From the NCBI GenBank assembly GCA_022710725.1, contig JAKLGK010000008.1:62001-126000 (forward strand): DNA of 64,000 nucleotides. The letters are read 5' to 3'. The DNA comes from Verrucomicrobiota bacterium (lineage in GTDB: Bacteria > Verrucomicrobiota > Kiritimatiellia > CAIQIC01 > JAGNIJ01). A program made the translations under genes and the position numbers. The notes under the pieces were generated by a model. The model had not been told where the DNA came from and made no database searches. It saw only the letters and a list, made by a program, of their open reading frames with translations. Of this stretch, positions 35,498 through 44,713 are shown in pieces (within the stretch, counting starts at the first letter, position 1; every line of letters begins with the position of its first letter).

Positions 35498-37732
35498 ATG
35501 ACCGGAAACGCATTTCGCATTCCGGGGCCGCGCGGGAGGAGCCCGGTCCTGCTCGCCTGGTCCGGCGCCGTCTTTCTTGCGGCCGCCGGACTCGCGCTCG
35601 CCGGTCTGCCGGCCAACGGGCTGGTGCTCCACTACTCCTTCGACGCCGACAACGGGACGACCGTGCCCGACGAGAGCGGCGGCGGCAACCTCGGGCTGAT
35701 CACGACCAACCTGGAGTGGACGGCCTTCGGGATCTCGGAGGGGGCCTACCGATTCCACGGCAGCAACGAGTACATCACCGCCGGGCCGATGTTCAACTGG
35801 ACCAACTTCTCGCAGGGCTTCACGCTATCCTTCTGGACGCGACAGATCGAGGCCGAGTTTCGCGGGGTCTATTATGCGGGAACCACGGGCGGCAGCGGCG
35901 CGCAGACCAACCGTTTCGACCTCGGCTGCAACATCATCAGCATGGGCGACATCACGTTCCGCCTTTTCGACGACGAGGGAGACGCCATTATCCGCCAGTA
36001 CCCGGCCACCGGGGTCGACGACGGCGAATGGCACCACGTGGCCCTGCTGGTCAGCAGCAATGCCAACGATATCCATCTCATGCTTGACGGCGCGGATCTC
36101 GCGGTGGGCGCGGGCTCGGGCACCGTGTTCCAATTGAACGGCGGCTTGAAGTTCCCGTTTGTGATCGGCACGAGCAGCGACGGGGGCGGCGGCCCGAGCC
36201 ACACCAACTCGCCCAACGGGTACCTGGACGATTTCCGCGTCTACAGCCGGCGCCTCGCCTCGAACGAGGCGGTGACGCTCTTCCGGATGATGGAAGACGA
36301 GCCCAACGACACGGTTCCGCAGGCGCGCCCGATCGCCCCGGGCCAGACCAAGCATCACACCTTCAAGGCCCTGGACGACGAGGATTGGGAGTTCTTCTAC
36401 ACTTTTACAAATTACACGAATTACGTGTTTTCCACCAAGAACACCGGCACGAACGTGGATACCCAGCTCACCATCTACCGCAACCTGGACGACGGCACGC
36501 TGGGCCTGGTGACGTCCGTCAACAACACGGCCATGGGTTCGGGGCTCGGCGAGTCCTGGACGCTGAACAACTTCAGCAACGACCTCTACTACGTGAAGAT
36601 CAGCGCGCCCACCGGCCTCTACGGCGGCGGGGGAGGCATGGGCCCGGCGCGGCGGGCGGCGCGATCCGACGGCGACGCGGGCTTCGGGGAGGGGTCGGAG
36701 TACCAGTCCGAGCTTGTGGCCACAGCGACGCCGGGCGTGCGGATCGTTTACGTGGCGGCGCCGGACAACGGGCGCCAGGCGGGTGTGTGGGCCAAGGTGG
36801 ATTCCACCACGCTCTACTTTCCCGCGAGAAACGAGGGGCTGGCATTCCCGGGCGTGTCGGAGGCGCTCCACCTCGTGGAGGTGGGCTTCAAGCCGGGCGT
36901 CCGCCCCTGGGAGCACCCGACCCGACCGGGCCAGTTGGACAACCCGAATTCCAGCTTTGGGAACCCGCACTGGGTGGACCTGCGCGGCTCCTCCATGTTC
37001 ACGATCTGCGTGTTCCGGTGCGAAAGCCTCAACTACCAGCAGGCCACCGTGCGCGACGGCTACACCGGGGCGCACCTGTCCGACGCGGCCGTCACCTGCA
37101 TCTCGGACAGCGCCCCGTTCACCGGCACGGAAACGCGGCGCGGCCACGCCTACGAAACTTCGTACCAGCAGCTGTGGCGTACGCTCGCCGACGGGTCGTT
37201 CCCCACCAACCTCATGCTCTATCCCACCACGTGGGATATCCGGCTGAACCGGGACGGCTACGTAACCCGCACCATCACCGACGCCGTCGCCGCCGTGGGG
37301 TGGGGCTACACCAACAACCTGGGGGACCTGCGGCTGTACCCCGTGGACGCCAACTTCAACGGGATCGCCGATGCCTGGGAGCTTGCTCACTTCCCGATCG
37401 AAGCCTTCCCGATCGATCCCGCGGGCGACCTGGACGAGGACGGCTTGAGCAACTGGGCCGAGTACATGGCGGACACGGACCCGACCAACGACGCCGACCG
37501 GCTCGACCTGTCGCTCACCGCGGAAAACGACACCCTCCGCCTCCGCTGGCAGGGCCGGCCCTGGCGGCGATACCGGATCGGCATGCAGGCGGTCGTGGCC
37601 GAGGAGGGTTGGGACAGCGCGACGGACACCGTAACCCATTCCGGGACATCCGGTTGGGAGCAGGTCTGGTCGGATGTGAATTGGCTGGATAACTCGCAGC
37701 GGGTGTACCGGCTGGAGGTGCTGCCGCCATGA
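35498..37732 (+). CDS. Secreted LamG-domain protein with calcium-binding-type tail
   Basis: 744 residues. Signal peptide to about residue 35 (SGAVFLAAAGLALAGLPA). LamG/concanavalin-like domain about 40-265 (LVLHYSFDADNGTTVPDESG, FTLSFWTRQIE, EWHHVALLVSS, YLDDFRVYSRRLASNEA). Then a PPC-like beta domain (EDEPNDTVPQARPI) and a large beta-rich region. Near the end, DANFNGIADAWELAHF and DLDEDGLSNWAEYMADTDPTN are thrombospondin-type-3/dockerin-like calcium motifs, followed by a short beta domain. It overlaps the next, FadL-like, gene by 4 bp, suggesting a joint role at the outer membrane. ATG 35498 is better spaced from AGGGGG than the ATG three bases earlier. Confidence 0.75.
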   Translation: MTGNAFRIPGPRGRSPVLLAWSGAVFLAAAGLALAGLPANGLVLHYSFDADNGTTVPDESGGGNLGLITTNLEWTAFGISEGAYRFHGSNEYITAGPMFNWTNFSQGFTLSFWTRQIEAEFRGVYYAGTTGGSGAQTNRFDLGCNIISMGDITFRLFDDEGDAIIRQYPATGVDDGEWHHVALLVSSNANDIHLMLDGADLAVGAGSGTVFQLNGGLKFPFVIGTSSDGGGGPSHTNSPNGYLDDFRVYSRRLASNEAVTLFRMMEDEPNDTVPQARPIAPGQTKHHTFKALDDEDWEFFYTFTNYTNYVFSTKNTGTNVDTQLTIYRNLDDGTLGLVTSVNNTAMGSGLGESWTLNNFSNDLYYVKISAPTGLYGGGGGMGPARRAARSDGDAGFGEGSEYQSELVATATPGVRIVYVAAPDNGRQAGVWAKVDSTTLYFPARNEGLAFPGVSEALHLVEVGFKPGVRPWEHPTRPGQLDNPNSSFGNPHWVDLRGSSMFTICVFRCESLNYQQATVRDGYTGAHLSDAAVTCISDSAPFTGTETRRGHAYETSYQQLWRTLADGSFPTNLMLYPTTWDIRLNRDGYVTRTITDAVAAVGWGYTNNLGDLRLYPVDANFNGIADAWELAHFPIEAFPIDPAGDLDEDGLSNWAEYMADTDPTNDADRLDLSLTAENDTLRLRWQGRPWRRYRIGMQAVVAEEGWDSATDTVTHSGTSGWEQVWSDVNWLDNSQRVYRLEVLPP

Positions 37733-39483
37733 AGAAGAGGCTGGGAAAGACGGCGCGGTGGGCCATGTCCCTGGCGATGGCCCTGCCGGCCGCGGGCAAG
37801 GAGTTCACCATCGCCACGCCGCTGGGCGAGATCCAGGTGGACGTGCCGCACCTCACGCCGCAGGGCGCCGTGGTCACCCCGGAGGCCGCGTCGGTCTCCG
37901 TGTTCCGGCCGCCGACGATCTTTTCCGCGCCGCTGCCGAGCGGATCCGGCGCGCGCGCCCTCGGCCTCGCCGGGGCCTTCACGGCGGTGGCCGACGATGC
38001 GACCGCCGCGTCGTGGAACCCCGGCGGCCTGGTCCAGCTCGAGCGACCGGAGGCCTCGTTCGTCTACCGCGCGTCGGGCGAAGACGACACCCACCGCGTG
38101 GACTCGGAGACCATGAGCGTCGGGTCGGACTCGTTCCACAGCAGCGGCCTGAACTACTTCAGCGGCGTCCTGCCCTTCGAGGCCGGCCACCGGAACTTCG
38201 TGTTCTCCATCAACTACCAGGAAGCCTACGACTTCGAGCAGCGGTTCACCGCCGACTACACCGGGCGCTCCTCGCGCCGGAACTCGGAGACCGCGCAGGC
38301 CAGCGCCTCCTCGACCTTCTCGGAGACCTATTCCCTCGGGAACGGCGAGGTCACGCTGACCAGCGAGATCACCACGGAAACGATCCGGACCCTCGACCAG
38401 GCGCTGGCCTCGGAGCTGCTGACCTCGCTGGATTTCGACCAGCAGGGGCTCATCGACGCCGTCACGCCCGCGTTCGCGGTCGAGCTGACCCCGAAACTGT
38501 CCGCGGGCGGCGCCGTGAATCTCTACGGCGACGACCTGCTCGGCCGCAACCCCATCCGCTCCACCAGCACGGCGCGCTTCGCCGGCGCCACGGACAGCCG
38601 CGTGGACATCACCGAGCGGCAGACCACGTCCGGCGCCTACTACTACGATGCGGTCGCGCACGTCCCGCCGGTCGGCAATTTCCCGGGCTTCGACGTGCCG
38701 TTCCCGCGGGTGGAGGGCGTGTACGAGCCGTTCACGGACACGACGGCCTCGCGCGACGGGGACCTCCTCTATTACGAGGGCACGATCACCGAGGAGAACC
38801 GGACCGACGACCTGACCGGGCAGAACGCCACGCTCGGCGCGCTCTGGACGGTGTCCCGCCTGCTCGGGCTCGGCTTCACGGTGGACCTGCCCTGGACCGC
38901 CGAGGCCCGGCAGCAGCGGACCGTCCGCGAGACGATCACGACCTACGACGCCAGCCGGACGCGCGTGGTGGACGTGAGCGAAACGCGGGAATCCGAGACG
39001 CGGGACGTGGAGTACCGCTTCCCGCTGTACTGGGCCGCCGGCGCCGTGCTTCGGCTCGCGGACGAGTTCTACGTGACCATGGACGTCAGCCAGACCCTGT
39101 GGTCGGACTTCACCTTCCAGGCCGAGGGCGAGGAGAAACTTAATCCGCTCGACGGGACGCCGCACGGCCAGAACCCGCTCGACGACTGCTGGTCCGTGCG
39201 CGCGGCGATGGAGTACATGCTGTTCTTCTCCAGGGTCGAGATTCCCCTGCGCGCCGGCGTGGGCTGGGAGGAGCGCCCCGCGATCGGCGAGCCGGACGAG
39301 TTCTGGAACTTTTCGCTCGGCACGGGAATCTCGCTGGGCTCCGGGCCGCGCCGCGTGATCCTGGACCTCGCTTACCTCTGCTCCGTCGGCGAGAACGCGC
39401 TGGGCAGCCTCCTGCCCGGCACGGGCATGACCTCGGACGTCGAGGAGCACCAGGTCTACGTCTCGGGGATCGTGCACTTCTAA
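37729..39483 (+). CDS. FadL/PorV-like outer-membrane beta-barrel protein
   Basis: 584 residues. Signal peptide MKKRLGKTARWAMSLAMALPAAGK, then a plug-like block GSGARALGLAGAFTAVADDATAASWNPGGL, which is the conserved N-terminal motif of the FadL/TodX/PorV group, and alternating beta strands to a final aromatic Phe typical of barrel ends. Long charged extracellular loops (ARQQRTVRETITTYDASRTR). Predicted outer-membrane channel or assembly platform; cargo unknown. Start ATG overlaps the LamG gene's stop by 4 bp, so the exported protein may be assembled with this barrel. Confidence 0.75.
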   Translation: MKKRLGKTARWAMSLAMALPAAGKEFTIATPLGEIQVDVPHLTPQGAVVTPEAASVSVFRPPTIFSAPLPSGSGARALGLAGAFTAVADDATAASWNPGGLVQLERPEASFVYRASGEDDTHRVDSETMSVGSDSFHSSGLNYFSGVLPFEAGHRNFVFSINYQEAYDFEQRFTADYTGRSSRRNSETAQASASSTFSETYSLGNGEVTLTSEITTETIRTLDQALASELLTSLDFDQQGLIDAVTPAFAVELTPKLSAGGAVNLYGDDLLGRNPIRSTSTARFAGATDSRVDITERQTTSGAYYYDAVAHVPPVGNFPGFDVPFPRVEGVYEPFTDTTASRDGDLLYYEGTITEENRTDDLTGQNATLGALWTVSRLLGLGFTVDLPWTAEARQQRTVRETITTYDASRTRVVDVSETRESETRDVEYRFPLYWAAGAVLRLADEFYVTMDVSQTLWSDFTFQAEGEEKLNPLDGTPHGQNPLDDCWSVRAAMEYMLFFSRVEIPLRAGVGWEERPAIGEPDEFWNFSLGTGISLGSGPRRVILDLAYLCSVGENALGSLLPGTGMTSDVEEHQVYVSGIVHF

Positions 39484-39603
39484 GACGGCGTCGCGGGAGC
39501 TCCGCCCTCCAGGAGGAATGGATGGAGGGTCGAGCGCCCGCGAGACCGCCTAAAAATATAGACAAAAACGGGCGGGTTGGGTGTCTGATCATGCGGAGGC
39601 CCG

Positions 39604-40149
39604 GTGCAGCCGGAACAGGACAGCGATGGACGGATACGCGACGCGCTTTCCCGCGACGATCCCGTCGCGCTGGATTGGATCTGGGAGGCGTATGCCGCTC
39701 GCTTGCTCGCGTTCGCCTCGGCCATTCTCTGCTCGCATCACGACGCCGAGGAAACGCTTCAGAATGTTTTCCTGAAGATCGCCCGAAACCGGGACCGACT
39801 GGCCGACGCCGTCTCGCTCAAGGCCTACCTGTTCACGATGACCCGCAACGAGGCCTGCACATTGATCCGGAAGCGGGGCCGCCGCGAGGTGTCCGTGGAT
39901 CCCCGCGACTTGTGGCTGGTGCCCGCGGGAAACCCGGAGCCCGGCCTCCCGGAGGACGCCGAGGCCGCCGCGCAGCGCCTGGCGACCCTGCCCGTCCGGC
40001 AGCGGGACGTGATCGTTCTGAAGGTGTTCCGCGAAATGACGTTCGACGACATCGCCGGCGCGCTGGACATCTCTCCGAACACGGCCGCCAGCCGGTACCG
40101 GTACGGCATGGACAAACTCAAACGCCGCATGAATCGAGGCCGACCATGA
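39604..40149 (+). CDS. ECF-type RNA polymerase sigma factor
   Basis: 181 residues. Sigma region 2 (IWEAYAARLLAFASAILCSHHDAEETLQNVFLKI) and region 4 (RQRDVIVLKVFREMTFDDIAGALDISPNTAASRYRYGMDKLKRRM) are clear, joined by a short linker. GTG start with GGAGG four bases upstream. It overlaps the next gene by 4 bp; that gene encodes a small single-span membrane protein, the usual sigma/anti-sigma layout. The target promoter is unknown; such genes often regulate themselves. Confidence 0.93.
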   Translation: MQPEQDSDGRIRDALSRDDPVALDWIWEAYAARLLAFASAILCSHHDAEETLQNVFLKIARNRDRLADAVSLKAYLFTMTRNEACTLIRKRGRREVSVDPRDLWLVPAGNPEPGLPEDAEAAAQRLATLPVRQRDVIVLKVFREMTFDDIAGALDISPNTAASRYRYGMDKLKRRMNRGRP

Positions 40150-40598
40150 AAACGATGCCCGACGAATCCATCCTGAAATCCTTCCGCGTCCCCGGGCCCG
40201 CGCCGGAACTCCGCGCGCGCATCCTGGCGTCCGCCCGGCTGGAGTGGAAGAAACGGGTTCTCCCCTCCGAGTGGAGCCGGTTGCGGAACCCGCTCCGCGC
40301 GCTCGCGGCCTCGATCGCCGTCGCCGTCCTCGGACAATGGGCCAACGGCCGGCTCGCGGCTTCGCCCAACGCTAGCGTCGCGCGCGTCCGCGAGCCGCTG
40401 CCCCGGGAACTGACGGAGCTGGCGGACCGTCCCGCCGTCTTTCTTATCCCGGCGGTGCCGGCGGCCGACCTTTCTTCGCGCCAGGCGCAACTGCGCGACC
40501 TTTTGGAAGGCCCGGCCCCCTTGCCGGACATGCCGGCGCCCCAAGGACAAACCTACGATAATAGACAAACAAAAGGCAGCCCTGCGTCTTGTTGTTGA
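40146..40598 (+). CDS. Single-span membrane protein, candidate anti-sigma factor
   Basis: 150 residues. A cytoplasmic part of about 60 residues (LRARILASARLEWKKRV) precedes one membrane helix about 57-74 (ALAASIAVAVLGQWANG) and a Pro-rich outer tail. No conserved zinc-binding (HxxxCxxC) anti-sigma motif is present, so the role rests on position: coupled by ATGA overlap to the ECF sigma gene. A gene of similar layout forms the second half of the fusion at 44793-46163. Function not proven. Confidence 0.6.
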   Translation: MKTMPDESILKSFRVPGPAPELRARILASARLEWKKRVLPSEWSRLRNPLRALAASIAVAVLGQWANGRLAASPNASVARVREPLPRELTELADRPAVFLIPAVPAADLSSRQAQLRDLLEGPAPLPDMPAPQGQTYDNRQTKGSPASCC

Positions 40599-40613
40599 AA
40601 AAGGAGACGGTCC

Positions 40614-41963
40614 ATGAAAATAGCGGCTGTTCGGTTCATCAAGGCGCTTGTCGCGCTCCTGGTCGCCCTGCTCCTGCTCCACACCTCCTTGCTCATCCTT
40701 TCCGGGCTCTCTCTCCGGAACGCCTACAAGGAGTTGCGGCAGGCCGGGCGGCCGATCGGCGCCGCGGATATCATCCCGCCCCCGGTGCCGGCCGGCGAGA
40801 ATGCCGCGCCTCTCTACACCAGCGCGTTCGCCCTTCTGGACGCCAAAACCATCGGCGAGGAACCCCTGTTCTCCCGCCTCGCCCAGGCCGCGCGGGACTT
40901 TTCGGGCGAGCCGGAGTCGGAAGAAAAGCAAGCCGCCCTTGAACAACTACTAGGGCTTGAAGACGTGGCCCGCGCCCTGGAGATGATTGAACAGGCTTCC
41001 GCGCGGCCGAAGTGCAATTTCAACTTGCAGTATGACCAGGGGGCCGCATTGCTGTTTCCCCACGTGAACGGGATGCTGAAGATCAGCCGCATCCTGGCGG
41101 CCCGCACGAAGCTTGAGGCCCGGCGCCGCGAAGGCGACCGGGCTTGGTCCGCCGTTGAAACCAACCTGCGCATGGCCGATGCGCTCCGGGATGAACCGGC
41201 GCTGATCAGCGCCCTTGTCCGAATAGCGATATTTCAGGCGGCCCTGACCTCGGCCCGCGAGGCCGCCGACCTGGCGGCGCCCGACGATCAAACCGCCGCC
41301 CGCCTGATGGCGCGGCTGGCCACAGCGGATGATCCGGCGCCGTACGTGCTCGCGATGGACGGCGAACGGATCCTCATGGGGGAATGGGCCTTCAACCACG
41401 TTCGCACACAGAAGTTTTTTGATTGCTTGGGGATGGAAGGGGAGGCCTGTAACTGGAAAATGCAGTTGTATAATCTGCTGATCGGCTATCGCCCCGCGCG
41501 CCAGGCGGACCAGGCCACCTATTTGCGCGCCATGGGCGAGGTGGCGCAGCGGGCGGCCCGGCCCTACTGGGAATCACCCGTGGAGCCGGACAGGGAGTGG
41601 GATCGCGCCATGCCCTGGTATGGGGCCATTTCCAGGCTGATCCTGCCCGCCCTCGGCCAAAGCAGGATCAGGGCGGCCACGCTCCAGGCCGAGGTGCGGA
41701 TCACTCGCGCGGGCCTTGCGATGATCCGTTACAAGACGGCCCAAGGCCGTTACCCGGCCACGCTGGATGAACTCGTTCCGGCTTTCCTGGACGAGATCCC
41801 CAGGGATCCTTTCACGGGCGAGCCGCTGGTCTACCGTCCGGAAGGCGACGGGTTTGTCCTCTACAGCCTCGGGCAGAATCAGCAGGACGACGGCGGCACG
41901 GCCGAATCCCCGGACAATCGCGACACCAAGACCTTCGACATCGTATGGCGCCGGGCGCGGTGA
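40614..41963 (+). CDS. Membrane-anchored protein with pseudopilin-like C-terminal tail
   Basis: 449 residues. One N-terminal membrane helix (LVALLVALLLLHTSLLILSG), then an all-helical region of about 300 residues with no recognised domain (SALVRIAIFQAALTSAREAADL), and an end resembling GspG-like proteins of PVC bacteria: YKTAQGRYPATLDELVP, then IPRDPFTGEPLVYRPEGDGFVLYSLGQN. It follows the sigma/anti-sigma pair by 15 bp. It is probably exported to the periplasmic face; no function known. Similar genes are repeated in planctomycete and related genomes. Confidence 0.7.
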   Translation: MKIAAVRFIKALVALLVALLLLHTSLLILSGLSLRNAYKELRQAGRPIGAADIIPPPVPAGENAAPLYTSAFALLDAKTIGEEPLFSRLAQAARDFSGEPESEEKQAALEQLLGLEDVARALEMIEQASARPKCNFNLQYDQGAALLFPHVNGMLKISRILAARTKLEARRREGDRAWSAVETNLRMADALRDEPALISALVRIAIFQAALTSAREAADLAAPDDQTAARLMARLATADDPAPYVLAMDGERILMGEWAFNHVRTQKFFDCLGMEGEACNWKMQLYNLLIGYRPARQADQATYLRAMGEVAQRAARPYWESPVEPDREWDRAMPWYGAISRLILPALGQSRIRAATLQAEVRITRAGLAMIRYKTAQGRYPATLDELVPAFLDEIPRDPFTGEPLVYRPEGDGFVLYSLGQNQQDDGGTAESPDNRDTKTFDIVWRRAR

Positions 41964-41967
41964 TCCC

Positions 41968-42747
41968 TCAACGACCCGGCTTCCCGCGCAGCACGAACGC
42001 CCCGTCCGTCTCGGGCGCGAGCGGGCCGGCGCGCACGACCTGGCCGGTCAGGCGCTGGAGGCGGCGCTGGAGCGCATGCACCAGGTCGGCCACGGACAGC
42101 GCCCCCCCGGGCGGATTCGTCAGCGCCTCCAGCAGCGCCTGCGCGAAGACGCTGTGCGCGCCCTGGGCGTCCGGCACCGGCGCCAGGTCGCCGCTGGCGA
42201 TGACATATTTCGCCGGGCGCCCGTCGTCGGGAGCGTTCCCGGTCCCATCCCACAGCCGTCGGCCGAGGAGCGAGCCGCTGAAACACGCGTCGCTGATCAC
42301 CAGCACCCGGCGCGGCGCGGCGACCAGCAGGCGGTCGGCCAGATCGGCGTGGGCGATGCCCGCCTCTTTCCGGACGGCGCCGAAGGGGATCCAGTATCCT
42401 TCGCCGTCCTCATCGAGGACACCGTGCCCGGCGTAGAAAAGGATCACGGTCGCGCGGTCGTCGAGAAGGCAAAGCTGATCGAGGGCGCCAAGGATGGCCG
42501 CGCGCGTGGCCGCCGCGTCGAACAGCCGCCGGACCTCGAAGCCATAGCGTTCCTCCAGCACGCGGGCCACCGCCTCGGCGTCCGGGCGCGCGGAGGAAAG
42601 CGCGGGCCAATTCCCTTCATAGGCATTGATTCCAATGACCAGGGCGACGCCGGCCGCCGGCTCGCGGCGCTCGGGCGCGCAGGAACAAAGAGCCGCCACC
42701 AACAGGGCCGCGGCGGCTCGCAGGACTTTACCGGGCAAAGACGACAT
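41968..42747 (-). CDS. Caspase-like (peptidase C14) lipoprotein
   Basis: 259 residues. Catalytic His108 in FYAGHGVLDEDG and Cys155 in ISDACFSGS, with Asp at 153, form the caspase p20 dyad. A hydrophobic N-terminus ends in ALCSC, a probable lipobox (Cys23 or Cys21), so the protease is likely anchored outside the cytoplasm. About 30 residues of mature linker precede VALVIGINAYEG, the first strand. The sequence ends after LVHALQRRLQRL; no separate p10-like domain is evident. Its start lies inside the last 20 bases of the upstream TPR-lipoprotein gene (same strand), so they are coupled. It might process the neighbouring exported proteins; inference. Confidence 0.88.
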   Translation of the reverse strand: MSSLPGKVLRAAAALLVAALCSCAPERREPAAGVALVIGINAYEGNWPALSSARPDAEAVARVLEERYGFEVRRLFDAAATRAAILGALDQLCLLDDRATVILFYAGHGVLDEDGEGYWIPFGAVRKEAGIAHADLADRLLVAAPRRVLVISDACFSGSLLGRRLWDGTGNAPDDGRPAKYVIASGDLAPVPDAQGAHSVFAQALLEALTNPPGGALSVADLVHALQRRLQRLTGQVVRAGPLAPETDGAFVLRGKPGR

Positions 42748-44701
42748 CGCCTTCTTGTACCACGTCCCGGGCCGCCGAAGCCACCGGTTCCGCGATCCCG
42801 CGCGAGCGCTCGGCGCGGGTGACCTGCAGTTCGACCGGAACGCCGCCGGCCATGCGCACTTCGCCGGCGCCGGGCACGGCGACGATCGCCCGGGCCTTCG
42901 CGCGCACCCCGTCCTCGGCGCCCTTGTCCATGACGATCCGCCCGCGCGAGGCCTGGATGACCGCCGCGCGGAAGAGCGGGAAACGCCGTTCGATCTTGCT
43001 GACGAGGCCCGCGACCTGCGCCGGGAGTTCCTCCTCCATCGCCTCGCTGTAGACGTCCTCGACGAAGAGGATCTGGCCGTCCGCCGGGTCCACGACGCGG
43101 GCATAGATGCTGCGCCCGGCGCCTTCGCGGGCGACGGAGCAGACCGCGAGAAGTTCCGTGCCGGCTTTCCGGACGAGGGCAAGGTAAGGGGCCAGGTCCA
43201 CGCCGGCCTCCGTTTCGGCCGGCCCCGCGGGCCAGTCGAGCGCCCCGTCCATGACGTTGAAGCGCACGGGCTCCTCGTCGAAGGCCTCGCGCAAACGGCG
43301 GCACACGGTTTCTTTCAGGCCCGGCTCGCACAGGGCGGGCGGCAGGCCGAGGGAAAGGCGGTACTGCCGGTCCAGAGCGGGCGGCGTCTCCCGCGTGAGG
43401 ACCAGCTTCTTCACGCTCCGGTTTCCGGAGCGATCGCGCGCGGCCAGCTCGAAGCGGTTCTCGCCCGGCGCGAGGGGCAGGCGCTGCGAAAAGGTGTAGG
43501 AGAGCGCCCCGCGCTCGTCGGAGGACAGCAGTTCCCTGCCGTTCAGCAGTACGGCGGCCAGGCCGCCCCGGTCGCCCGCCTGCCCGTCCAGGTAGTAGGC
43601 GTCCTGGTAGACCGTCGCGACGAGCGGGCCATTGATCAGGAGTTCCGGCCGCACGAGGTCGCGCTCCTCCGGCTCGTTCGAGGCCCGCAGGACGGGCTGT
43701 AGCGAGGCGGATTGGACGGGCTCGTTCTCCTGCAGCGCGCGGACCAGGCGCGCCAGGTCCACGCGCAACGTGTTGCCCGCGCGGTCCGTGGCCTCAAGCC
43801 AGGCCGGCCGGCCGGGGGCGATCGTGACATCCACCTCCACGCCCGGCCGGGAAGCGGACGGCTTCAGCAGGCGCGCCGGGTGCGAGTTCGTCAGCAGGGT
43901 GGCGGATTCGAGCCGGTCGTCGTCCCGGCATACGCCGCGCGCCCGCCAGCCGCCGCCCTCGCGGGCCAGCGAGCGGATGAGCAACTCCGGCCCGCGCCAG
44001 TCCGCCATGATGCGGAGTGTGGTCACGGCCTCGCGGCCCAGCAGGTCGCGGGCCTCGACGCGGATATCGTTCGCGCCCGCCTCCAGCGCGACCGTCCGGG
44101 AAAAGTCGAGCGCGGGCTCGGCGAGTTCGATGAATTCGGGTTCGCCGTTGACCCGCAGCTCGCGCACGTTACCCTCGCCTTCCGCCCGGCCCGTCACGGT
44201 GAACGAGCGCGCAGCCGTCCAGACCACGGCGTCCTCCACGGTCAGCATCACGCGCGGCGGAGCGAGTTTTGCGCCCTGCAAACGGGCGCGGCGCGCCCGG
44301 TTCATGTAGTGTTTCGCGCGCCCGCTGGGCTGCTGCCGGAGCGAGAGGTCGAGGTGCTTTTCCGCGCCCGCGACGTCGCCCAGCAGGAAGAGGCAGACGC
44401 CCAACTCGCGGTGCGGGTAGTAGCCCTCGAGGACATGCACGCCGTAGGTCCGCGCGCGCCACTTGTCGCGGGTGTAGCCGAATTTCGCGCCGGGCCGCAG
44501 GCCGAGGCAGCGCTCGAAATCCTCGCGGGCCTGTTCGGTTTGTCCTGCTCGAAGACGTTCCGTACCGCGCCGGTAGTAGTTCCACCAGTTATGGAAGCGC
44601 AGCTCGTCCGCCCGGGTCCCGACATCCGGCGGAGGACTGTAACATCCGCCGAGCAGCAAGCCACAGGCGAGAAGCAGAAATCTGACCCTATGAATCGTCA
44701 T
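42728..44701 (-). CDS. TPR lipoprotein with Ig-like and FlgT-like domains
   Basis: 657 residues. Signal with lipobox LLGGC, Cys20. Order: TPR-like helices about 30-140 (LRAGQTEQAREDFERCLGL, LGVCLFLLGDVAGAEKHLD), then a series of beta domains like the Ig-like linkers of glycan-degrading proteins (VTGRAEGEGNVRELRVNGEP, LEAGANDIRVEARDLLG, LAPGENRFELAARDRSGN), and a C-terminal part like the CsgG/FlgT fold (GTELLAVCSVAREG, ILFVEDVYSE, GRIVMDKGAEDGVRAK). Outer-membrane or periplasmic scaffold. Its 3' end contains the start of the caspase-like gene. It may present or sense a substrate for the protease; not proven. Confidence 0.75.
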   Translation of the reverse strand: MTIHRVRFLLLACGLLLGGCYSPPPDVGTRADELRFHNWWNYYRRGTERLRAGQTEQAREDFERCLGLRPGAKFGYTRDKWRARTYGVHVLEGYYPHRELGVCLFLLGDVAGAEKHLDLSLRQQPSGRAKHYMNRARRARLQGAKLAPPRVMLTVEDAVVWTAARSFTVTGRAEGEGNVRELRVNGEPEFIELAEPALDFSRTVALEAGANDIRVEARDLLGREAVTTLRIMADWRGPELLIRSLAREGGGWRARGVCRDDDRLESATLLTNSHPARLLKPSASRPGVEVDVTIAPGRPAWLEATDRAGNTLRVDLARLVRALQENEPVQSASLQPVLRASNEPEERDLVRPELLINGPLVATVYQDAYYLDGQAGDRGGLAAVLLNGRELLSSDERGALSYTFSQRLPLAPGENRFELAARDRSGNRSVKKLVLTRETPPALDRQYRLSLGLPPALCEPGLKETVCRRLREAFDEEPVRFNVMDGALDWPAGPAETEAGVDLAPYLALVRKAGTELLAVCSVAREGAGRSIYARVVDPADGQILFVEDVYSEAMEEELPAQVAGLVSKIERRFPLFRAAVIQASRGRIVMDKGAEDGVRAKARAIVAVPGAGEVRMAGGVPVELQVTRAERSRGIAEPVASAARDVVQEGDVVFAR

Positions 44702-44713
44702 CGCTTTTTCTTC

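Noticed and set aside
35300..35500. Possible c-di-GMP or other riboswitch ahead of the LamG gene
   Set aside because: Some short G-A-C-rich strings resemble parts of known aptamers, but the conserved core and pairing pattern could not be aligned by eye.
35147..35758. Minus-strand frame spanning the gap and start of the LamG gene
   Set aside because: It runs into the antisense of a signal peptide and LamG domain; although its 3' part looks protein-like, there is no ribosome site or family match.
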